Shown piece after piece: positions 28,760 to 36,788 of a DNA stretch of 36,788 bases. Source of the DNA: Phoronis ovalis (taxonomy: Eukaryota; Phoronida; Phoronidae). The notes below the pieces were generated by a model. That model was not told where the DNA came from and did not search any database. It worked only from the letters and a program-made list of their open reading frames with translations. Every line of letters begins with the position of its first letter. Position 1 is the first letter of the stretch. A program made the position numbers and the translations under genes. The DNA lies in assembly GCA_028565635.1 (NCBI GenBank), contig JAOXYB010055833.1, positions 1-36,788 of the forward strand, written 5' to 3'.

Positions 28760-31700
28760 TTACTGACCTTTCAAAAAGTTCTTCGTCACCTTTTCCCTGT
28801 TAGCTTTGTCTTCCTTTCTGTGTGCATCAATGTCAAAATTTAAAATTTCCCCTCGGAAACCGGAAATTAGTAAAAACTAGTGGAAAACTATTGTTTTCTA
28901 ACTAAACTTCGCAGAATAAAATATTCGCAAGATGCTGGGAGGTTAGAGTACTGTTTTTTCGTTTGGCTTTAGAGACTAAAAAAACATCATTAAAATATTA
29001 TTCTATGTAAAACAATTAGATTAAACTGAAAACAAATATCACTGCTTAATTTGATTAATGCCTAGCAGGAGTAAAAAGAATGGAAAACGTTAAAGTGGGC
29101 TTTGTTCACATGAATTTGACTGGTGAAATTAACTGTAGGTAATTTTAGTCGTGAATTTTTACTGGCAAAACCTAACAAAACTGTGAAGAATTATGCCAGT
29201 TTAGGGGGACCCCATAGAAAGAAGCAAAAACAAGAAATTACCGTATTTTCTTTAATAATCGTCCCCTGTTTTAATAATCGCCCCTCTAGTGACTAAAATA
29301 AATCAATAATCGCCCCCTCTCTAATAATCGCCCCGGGGTGGCAATTTGAGTTGAAGACCCATTTGAATTAATGCGAAATAATCACATTTTAATTCATTAT
29401 TATGTGTTGTTGATTGGCTCTTTTTGGATGATGTGTTGGCCCTTAAAAGGGTCGTTGGGTTTTAAGGAAATATATATAGTACTTATTACTAATATTAGTA
29501 ATATTTCCCCACATTATCTTTAATAAGTGTTCTGGTTTGCAAAACAAACTTCGGATCACCTCCAATAATATAATTGGCTGGAATTTCCATGCCCAACCCC
29601 TTTGAAGAATCTTGATCAGCAAGACCGCACCGACGAGTTAGTCATTGATGCGTCATTACCCGAAGACTCCGAAACTGTAACAACAATCCCTAACAAAAAG
29701 TGAAGATGATGATGAAAATGATGATGAGTGTATTCAAATTTAGGGACTCATATAAGGAATAGTAGTTATTTAGGGACATTAGACTCATACAAGGAATAGT
29801 AGTTATTTAGGGACATTAGACTCATACAAGGAATAGTAGTTATTTAGGGACATTAGACTCATATAAGGAATAGTAGTTATTTTTCAAATGCTCTACTTGT
29901 TTTTAATTGTGGCATGCATTTGTAATTGTAGTTAAAAATTGAAATAAGCTTACCGTTTGTTTAAGTTTTATGAGTTTTTCTTTTGTATCAAGGAAATAAT
30001 CGCCCCCTCTCTAATAATCGCCCCTCCTAAAAGCATTTATTTTAAATAATTGCCCAGGGCGATTATTAAAGAAAATACGGTAAGTAAATTTATCATATTT
30101 ACTGGATTTCTGCTGAGAGTTCCAGTCAAATATTGCTAAAACGTCTGTCATTTTTCGTTATGAATGGCCAGAAACTGTTGCATGCATTTTTAACTATTCG
30201 ACATTATAACCATACCAAATAATACTGCATTATTGGTGAGTAATGCTTGCAAAAATTGATATTTTGTAGGTGTGTAACTTGTATAGCCATTTCTTGCAAC
30301 TACCCATACGCCCCCTTAAAACAACAAACAAAACTTTTAAAAAATTAACAATGTCTTTATCAACTCTTTTGAGGTAATGCAACTGTTGTATTAACTTATT
30401 CCAGCAGAATTTTGATTTTGATACCTACAAAATCAATATTTTTAATTGTATCCAGAAATACAACAGATAGCAAAAAACAAGACAAGAAAACCAACATTTT
30501 TCCTGAGGGATGCCCCTCTGATTACCCCTCCCATACGTCACCTGCTGCTCTGCTGTTATACTTAAAATCTCCTTAAGGTATGTTTTAAATTTCAAATATT
30601 CAAACACTGTTTGTTAGTTGAGTATGACATACCTTCTTATTATTGCTTGAGTTGTACACAGAATAACCTTCTTGTAGTCTTCAGTAACATCATGACTGTT
30701 CATTTTATTTCTTGTCATACACAATATGTGCATAGAAGCACATGCATGGTATAGTTCACTAGCTATGTTTTTTGCAACTTTTCGGTCAGCTTTGCTTAAA
30801 TCAGTTCCAGAATAATCTACAAAATAAAATTACGAACTTAAATTGAAAAAGACATTTACAAGTGGGATATTATGGCAGTTTGTGCATTGCATTATTGATG
30901 TACTTCAGAAAGCACTTCTGTCATCATATTCAAATTTACATTAACCATTTATAAGAAACTGTGACTCCCACGGTATTGAAGCACATTGTACTTAGCCCTT
31001 GGTCTAGCATTATTTATTTAACAATACATAATGTTACTTAGCTATTATTATAAATTTTGATAAATGACCCTTTTGTTGTCGTGGTCCCGTTTCTATGATG
31101 CTTTCAGTAATGTTCCAGCCCATCTGTTTATTAGGATTTTTGTTGTATTGATTGAAGTGTGACAAAAATTATTTTTACATGTAACTATATAAAAAGAGTC
31201 TGCTGCTGCTATTTTGAATTGTTCAAGCAAGTGTAACTGGGATCAGTGATCCTACTGCGGAGGCCGTGAAGTGAATAAAACCGAACAACTATGAACAGAT
31301 CAATTCACCTCACAGCTGTATTTCAAACTTCTCTAAAACTCTTTCTCTGTCTCTGCGTTCAAAGAACACGGTATTTATAGACTCTGACTGAGCTATGTAA
31401 ACATGATGTATCACGGTATGACTTTTTCATTTCTAGGTAATAATATTACGTAAGTAGATAGCTAAAAAATTACTTCATGCTTACGCCGCCCACACAGAAA
31501 ATGGCAAATGCAAAACACTAAATACAATACAATCATAGATAAATAAGACTAGTAAAAGCTCCACTTTTACAAAAGCATGATAATATTTTTCTCATAAAGC
31601 TATGCGACAACAATAAAGGACCACATGTCATTGCAAATAGCACACAGCCATTACGACAGACAGACATTAAAGCTATCTGTTCAGCAATATAGTAATTGTT

Positions 31701-33470
31701 CTCAAATTTCAGGGCAATCAATTTTGTTCGTCCATTTTGTAAATGCAAATTTTAAAAAAAGAAAAAACAAGGTTAGTGGACCAGAATGAGGAAAAATTTT
31801 GTTGCTGTAGAAAATGAAAAATAAAATAATACAAAAGAAAAATTTAAAGAATTACCTGTAATTCACAAATTTGTGATGACATAAAACTCCTTACTAAAAG
31901 TACATCATGAATTTAATGATAATGTTATACTTGCTCAAATCCTTTTGGAATTTTATTAATAATTATTTTTATTTAAAGAAAATTATTTTGATTAATAATT
32001 GCGTTTTATTTGTTTCTGCAAATAAACTATCATCCCAATGAAAAAATTTGCTTTTAAAATTTTTTTTACGTTCTTATTGTATCCCCAGGGGGGAGGCACT
32101 TCCTATATCGGTCTATAGATATATATACATGTGCCACCCTTCATGGTCACTTTTTTGAACTACCAGGATATTTCAGGGTGGGCCATTTTCACTTCTGGGA
32201 TATTTCAGGGTGGGTTTTTTAAGTATTTTAAGAGTGGCATAGGGTAGTTACACCCGGAAGTTAAATATTTTTAAGCGTTATTTGGGCGTATAGGAGTATG
32301 ATAGAAGTGAAAATGAACTTTTTTCTGGCAGCATGGAGACGATTTTTGGGGCCAAGGATATTTCAGGGTAGGTATTTTGTCAATTCTGGGGATATTCCAG
32401 GGTCAGGGTTTGGACCCCTGGGCCTAACACCCCTACCTCATATAAAAGAGAGTGCCCCCCGAGTTGTATCCCCTCCAGTTGGCCACAGACTACACACATA
32501 CATGATACAAGTTAAATATATTTAAAAACCATTCTAGCAGGACAATTACTGATACTGCACATCTTATAAAGAATCATTTTTTAGTTATTAGGGTTGCTCC
32601 TATAAGGGAGCAAGCCTATTGGTTTTGTATGATTTCTTTCTTCTTTTTCTTTTTCTTCCAATTTTCAGCAAGCTATATCTCGAAGACGGTTACAGCTAGG
32701 AACTTGATAATTGATGCATGACATCCCTGGGGGAGGCCATTGTTGACCTTGAGGTCAAAAGGTCATATTTTGAAAAAAATTCAAACTGTTCTAGAATGAT
32801 TGTATTGAGTTACAACAAAGTATTTTAGATGATCTTTGAGAAGATTTCGGTACTAAAAGATTCTGTTTTTATTTTTTGGCATCTTTTCAATTAAGTTATT
32901 GATCATCCAAAATTCACTAGCCATATCTCGAAGTCTGGTGTAGTTAAGGACATGATATTTGAGATTTGACATCCCCAGGGTAGGCCATTGCTGACCCTGT
33001 GGTCAAAAGGTCATTTAGGGGTCAAAGGTCAAAATTCTAAAAATGACGTTGAAAGGTAATTTGGAGGTCATTTAACGTTCATAAAAGCCAATATGAGCAA
33101 CCCTGCCTTTGCTAAAAGGCTATCTAGTTTTGAAATAACATTGATGTTCATTTTTTTAAATCCACAAGCAAGTCTATGATAATGTCAAAGCGGGATGGCA
33201 ATATTTATTTTAGAAACTGTGAACATCAGAACATAAATTGTTCCATTACAGTGTGTCAGATTTGCACAGTTATGATGCAATTTTACATTAGAATTGATAA
33301 AAATTACAACCTTCAAGATGTTTGGCAAGTTGAGATGCTTTAGTCACAATTCCATGTATCTCGTCATTTGTGAGACCATGCTGTTCACATGAATCCTGGT
33401 TATTGGCAAACGTTCTGCTCATAAAACGTAATGCTGCTCTTGCTGCTTCTAAACTGTCACCAAAACTCAT
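28760..33470 (-). CDS. Unrecognised small 133-residue helical protein
   Basis: Exons: 33470-33311 (ATG to phase 1), 30816-30633 (phase 2), 28817-28760 (stop TAA). The joined protein starts MSFGDSLEAARAALRFMSRT, continues through QLAKHLE-DYSGTDLSKADRKVAK, and ends KANREKVTKNFLKGQ. It is rich in alanine, lysine and helix-forming residues, has four cysteines in the middle exon, and shows no signal peptide or membrane segment. Splice signals are GT-AG and the phases fit. The first two exons are well supported; the third is short and rests on frame, acceptor ACACAG and a basic tail that looks plausible. A strong donor-like AAAG|GTCAGT overlaps its end, so a different last exon is possible. Intron 1 is 2.5 kb and intron 2 is 1.8 kb; the latter carries a transposon. 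The likely promoter is near 35045-35335. Confidence 0.65.
29241..30080. mobile_element. 840-bp non-autonomous DNA transposon with perfect terminal inverted repeats
   Basis: The left end CCGTATTTTCTTTAATAATC (29241-29260) is the exact inverse of the right end (30061-30080), and one more base also pairs. Both ends are flanked by TA, as expected of Tc1/mariner/pogo-type insertion. Sub-terminal phrases of the AATAATCGCCCC type are repeated near both ends (29270-29335 and 29996-30025). The middle has a possible relic of coding sequence, with an acidic run (GATGATGATGAAAATGATG) near 29705, but no intact transposase. Superfamily is inferred from TA flanks only. Confidence 0.8.
29742..29882. repeat. 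37-base tandem repeat inside the transposon
   Basis: Three full copies (29772-29808, 29809-29845, 29846-29882) follow a shortened first copy (29742-29771) that lacks seven bases. The unit begins AGGGACATTAGACTCATA and ends TAGTAGTTATTT. Confidence 0.9.
32088..32460. repeat. Degenerate-repeat element with inverted G-run ends (copy 3)
   Basis: The left edge GGGGGGAGGCACTTCCTATA (32088-32107) is mirrored by AGTGCCCCCC at 32451-32460, preceded by CTCATATAAAAGAG. Inside, GGATATTTCAGGGTGGG or a variant recurs at least four times with T-rich spacers. It lies in intron 1 of the 133-residue protein gene. A 75-codon frame over it is repeat-derived. Confidence 0.65.
32590..33104. mobile_element. About 515-bp element with short inverted ends AGGGTTGCTC
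   Basis: AGGGTTGCTCCTAT at 32590-32603 pairs with ATATGAGCAACCCT at 33091-33104 (13 of 14 bases). Between them are phrases such as AGCTATATCTCGAAG, repeated as AGCCATATCTCGAAG, and many AGGTCAAAAGGTCA-type words. It shares an exact 19-base string with the repeat near 15620. It looks like a dispersed non-coding element; the class is unknown. Confidence 0.5.
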
Positions 33471-33679
33471 TTTTCCTAAAAAATATCCATAAAGTTTGAA
33501 ACTATCCCATCAAACAATGATTTTTCCTGAAGTTACTCATGTCTGTTGTGTATAAATGATCCAAAAACAATAACTGAATAAAAACAAGATTTCAAAACTG
33601 CAATTTTATAATTTAACGTTTTATTAACTGAAATAATTAATGTTTAAGTAAAATTGCATAAAACTAATGGAGCAACGTA

Positions 33680-34565
33680 TTCCTCCCGGGGGGAGGTGGT
33701 ACTCTGACATGTAAAATGTGGGTAATCATGCTTGTTAATATAAATGCATAAAAAGGTTGGCCAGACACATATAGGGAATGAAAACCGACAATTTTGACCA
33801 AAAGGGACATGGTTTTTAGTCTTGGTCTTTCTTAAGGTCTATTTTTTATGATGAGTTTTGAATTTCTTGGGGTTGAATTTTCGTAGTGAGTCTTGCTGAG
33901 TGGGGGTATTGGGCTGAAACTGTCATACCTCCCCCCCTCCCTGTTTAAGGAAAAATAATTTTTGTTGTTTTTGCTTGTCGAAAAATTTCAGTCTTGGATA
34001 GTACTAAATTTGGCATAGGTCTTGCTTAGGGTCCGTTTTTTTCTAATCCACTTGTTTAGCGTTTTTTAGGCCATTTACCAGCATGCCCAGGGGACACTAC
34101 CATTCATGGTAACTGTATGCGCCTTCCATGGGCCCTATTTTTCCAACCTCCACTTTTATGGGTGTCTTTTTATAAAAATTTAACATGGGGTATATTTTCG
34201 GAATGTAGTTTTTATTTAACACTTTTTCGATTGGATGTACTTTTTGCAAAATAAATTTAATCTTGGAGCATATATTTTCAATTAATGATTATTTACTGCA
34301 ACATGCCACTTTTTCAGTACAAAATTTCCACGATTTTATTTTACTTCTTTTGCCATAGGTGGCACAATTATTAAGATGAACATTTTTAGGATTTTTACCA
34401 TAAAGCACCATGTGGTTATTGGCGGTTGAAAAGTGCCATAATCATGGATTAAGCAACATACCAAGGGGGTATGGGTTTTTTACTTTAGTTTAGGCATCAC
34501 ACCCCACAGATTTTTTGTGAAGAACCCCCCCGGCAAGCATGATTACCCACATTTAATATGAGTGC
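33680..34565. repeat. Degenerate-repeat element with 21-bp inverted ends (copy 4)
   Basis: AAATGTGGGTAATCATGCTT (33714-33733, one further base also pairs) is exactly inverted at 34534-34554. The outer edges are TCCCGGGGGGAGG on the left and CCCCCCCGG (34524-34532) just inside the right repeat. The inside carries loose repeats of the kind CTTAGGGTCCGTTTTTTT, GGGGTATATTTTCGG and GGGGGTATGGGTTTTTTA. No coding capacity is seen. It is by far the longest of the four copies here. Confidence 0.7.
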
Positions 34566-35044
34566 TTCCAGGGTTCAGATCAGTCAGAATAATCTGGCAA
34601 ATGCTAATCAGATAATATTGTTTGCTCCTTTTTTTTCTTTCAGTTTTTTCTCAAGAAGTCCAGGTAAATTTTTAAAATATGTTACAGTTTCAATAAAGTT
34701 TTGTTATTAAATTCAACTTTTATACTGTAGGTCCGGGATTGTAGGCTATAATTTAAATTATCTGAGACATGGGGCTATTAAAACTAACTTTATTTCTACT
34801 GAAACTAATAATTACCCGGGAATAATTTAATTTATTTAAAACAATTTAGGCGGGACTAGCACTTTTTAGCAGGTTTATTTTTAAAACTGTCTCACAGGCG
34901 GAAGAAAGTCTATAGGCCTATAGATAATATTATTTTCTGTCCCCTTTCAGTAAAAATGCCAGAAACTATTTTAAGGTCCTCATGTACTGAACATACTCAC
35001 CAAATCCCCGTAAAATCTGGAAAACTTGAACCTTTAGTATTTTG

Positions 35045-35335
35045 AAAATGGCGGCTTTCCAGTAGTACGTGATTGGGGGGAAATGAAGCGGGAATGGAGC
35101 AGGCGATTAAAAGTAAATGGAAGATTAAGTATCCTTTTTGTACTGTTTAAAATACATATTTAAATAATTCAACTTAAATAAACTGGACTCTTTAATATTT
35201 GATTTAGACAATTCGATTATGTTACATTTTTGTTTTACCATGCTGCATACACAAAAAAATCATTAACCTAACCCTGCAAATGGAAAAGTCCAATTCTCAG
35301 ATTCGCTAGATGGCGGAAGTGAACATGTGACCAAT
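35045..35335. promoter_or_regulatory. Probable bidirectional promoter: YY1, ETS and CCAAT motifs
   Basis: AAAATGGCGGC (35045-35055) is a full YY1-type site. AGATGGCGGAAGTG (35308-35321) combines a YY1-like core with an ETS site (CGGAAGT). CCAAT is at 35331-35335. The region lies between the minus-strand gene that starts at 33470 and the plus-strand leader ORF that starts at 35375, so it could serve both. No TATA box is evident. Inference from motifs only. Confidence 0.5.
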
Positions 35336-35374
35336 CAACTCTCTTGTTTTATTTGTGGTTTATTCTTACCGAAG

Positions 35375-36386
35375 ATGGAAAGGGAAAGTGATGGTCGAGA
35401 ACTCGAGGTTTGTTTTAGAATAATGTTACTGTTTTTCACAATTAATAATACAGAGCGTTAAAAATAATATTGTTTTTTTCATGGAGTCACGCAGGAAGAG
35501 CTGAACTGTGGTCTCTTATCCTGCAGACCTAGTCACAAACCGGTCCAGTGCCTGTGGCAGCAAACAATATAATCGGATATATTATATCCTGCCATTCCTG
35601 GAATGCCGGTTTATAATAGTAAAGTACATTGCGGTTATGCAAACTTAAGGTACATAATGATTTTTTGGTATAATGTATTGCAAAAAGCACCACTGCCTTT
35701 TCGTTGACCAAACCAGTGACCGTGAAAGGTTAATATTGAATTTTTTAATATACGATATTTATATTACTTCCTTAGATTAGAATTTAGATGCATACTGTTA
35801 TTGAACCATTAATACAATTTTAAGTGCAAATCAATGGAATACCTTTGTTCTTTCATTTGGTTTATTATAGATACAACTTTTTTCTTGCAATTTATATAAT
35901 GCAGTGACTATTTGTTTGTAGCAAGGGTCTGCAGTATTAACTGCAAGATTTTTGGTTGACAAATCCTGGAGTGTTAATTTATTTATTTTAATTTTTTTGT
36001 TAGGCTCGCAGTTGTATTACTTGTATGAAAGGAACAATATGTTACATGTGCACTGAATCGAGTACATGCAACATGACCGGCAAAGTATGTAATTATTCGG
36101 GGTCCCAGGTGTGTCTGTAGGGGTGTATGTCTTGAATCAATCAGCCTCCCAGCAATGACAGTGTAATGCAAATGCATGAGTAGGCAAAAATTAAACTAGA
36201 GACCCCTTTACCAGTATGGCATAACCTAATAGGCTGGGATGCAAAGTTACCATACTGATACACCTGTGACATCAAGTTGTGAGACTTCAGGACTACTAGA
36301 TTTCTAGGTTGAAACACTGAATTCATGCATTGAACATATTTTTTTTTAATTTTCAGAGTAATCAAAGTTACCGAAACACATTGTAA
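35375..36386 (+). CDS. Possible spliced 47-codon cysteine-rich leader ORF
   Basis: Exons: 35375-35407, 36004-36084, 36357-36386 (stop TAA 36384). All junctions are phase 0 with fair splice signals (GAG|GTTTGT, TTGTTAG|GCT, AAA|GTATGT, TTTCAG|AGT). The peptide starts MERESDGRELE. The middle exon has five cysteines spaced CxxC-x5-CxxC-x5-C (SCITCMKGTICYMC), like a small zinc-binding knuckle. The third exon continues into the exon that holds the signal-peptide start at 36580, so this may be an upstream ORF in the leader of that gene, or a separate small gene. I do not recognise it. Confidence 0.4.
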
Positions 36387-36579
36387 AAGTTATCCAGGGA
36401 CATGTTTCAGAAATGGACGCTTTAGTGAATAATACATTTACAATGTGTTATATGAGAATGTGACAAAGCCAGCTGTCTATCCGTACCAGTGCAGTGTAGC
36501 AGTTTGGTTACTAATAATACAACAGACCAGTTTCAGTTTACATACAAAATAGTGGTTTCACCCTATTGTCCTGTCACAA

Positions 36580-36740
36580 TGAAGTCTACATACAGAATCT
36601 CTATTTTATTTCTGTGGATGATGTTATTCGTTAATGTAATAAGAGGACGTGTCAGTTATGTGTCTGTAGTGGAAGAAACAGGAAACTTAGCTGGAGATGT
36701 ACAAAACTGGGCTAGTCTTATACAAAACTACATACTACAG
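36580..36740 (+). CDS. First coding exon of a secreted or membrane protein (continues beyond window)
   Basis: The ATG in TCACAATGAAG starts MKSTYRISILFLWMMLFVNV, a clear signal peptide with a hydrophobic core, followed by RGRVSYVSVVEETGNLAG and then VQNWASLIQNYILQ. The exon probably begins at 36357 (acceptor TTTTCAG) and ends at 36740 with CTACAG|GTACTA. The mature start VQNWASLI faintly recalls the N-terminus of calcium-channel alpha2delta/VWA_N proteins. That resemblance is weak and I do not rely on it. The rest of the gene is to the right of the window. Confidence 0.5.
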
Positions 36741-36788
36741 GTACTAGTCTTATACAAAACTACATACTACAGGTACTAGTCTTATACA
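36712..36788 (+). repeat. 32-base tandem repeat that repeats the exon's 5' splice site
   Basis: Unit: CTAGTCTTATACAAAA then CTACATACTACAGGTA. Copies are 36712-36743, 36744-36775 and the start of a third at 36776 to the window end. The first copy spans the last bases of the signal-peptide exon and its donor CTACAG|GTACTAG; the second repeats the same junction at 36772/36773. The array continues off the window, so its copy number is unknown. Confidence 0.9.

Noticed and set aside
29241-30080. CRISPR-like reading of the evenly spaced repeats in this and other arrays
   Set aside because: Repeats are directly adjacent with no unique spacers, and the DNA is clearly animal nuclear.
31240-31400. Possible solo LTR on the minus strand (TATAAATA followed by about 150 bases ending GATCCCAGTTACAC)
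   Set aside because: No terminal TG/CA pair, target duplication or second LTR could be identified.

Overview
The window looks like nuclear DNA of an invertebrate animal. It is AT-rich and intron-rich, with GT-AG introns, simple repeats, inverted-repeat elements and one 100-base assembly gap. A marine lophotrochozoan such as a mollusc or brachiopod fits best, because an otoferlin-type ferlin and a DUF294/GlnD-like nucleotidyltransferase fused to TPR repeats sit together. That guess is inference. All exon models were built by hand from reading frame, splice signals and phase; no transcript or database evidence was available.

Layout: (1) 286-6479 (+), last ten exons of an otoferlin-like ferlin (544 codons: C2E, linker, C2F, membrane anchor). 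(2) 8351-14915 (-), ten exons of a TPR-like / kelch / MYND zinc-finger protein (486 residues seen, 5' end unresolved). (3) 17615-20731 (-), an intronless 1038-residue protein with an N-terminal DUF294/GlnD-type nucleotidyltransferase and C-terminal kinesin-light-chain-like TPRs. (4) 20732-24480, intergenic, with microsatellites and odd GC-edged repeat elements. (5) 24670-28196 (+), an eight-exon gene for an unrecognised 438-residue protein behind a CRE/E-box/TATA-like promoter. (6) 28760-33470 (-), a three-exon gene for an unrecognised 133-residue protein, tail to tail with gene 5 and carrying an 840-bp TA-flanked inverted-repeat transposon in one intron. (7) 33471-35374, repeats and a CCAAT/ETS/YY1 promoter. 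(8) 35375-36788 (+), a leader with a possible spliced 47-codon cysteine-rich ORF, then a signal-peptide exon of a gene that runs off the window.

The genes show no sign of acting in one pathway. The main points of interest are two separate minisatellites (31 and 32 nt units) that each repeat the 5' splice site of the exon beside them; an in-frame 15-nt microexon candidate in the ferlin; two coding introns that fit only with GC donors; a family of non-coding elements with G-run inverted ends and degenerate internal repeats; and the intronless nucleotidyltransferase-TPR gene.
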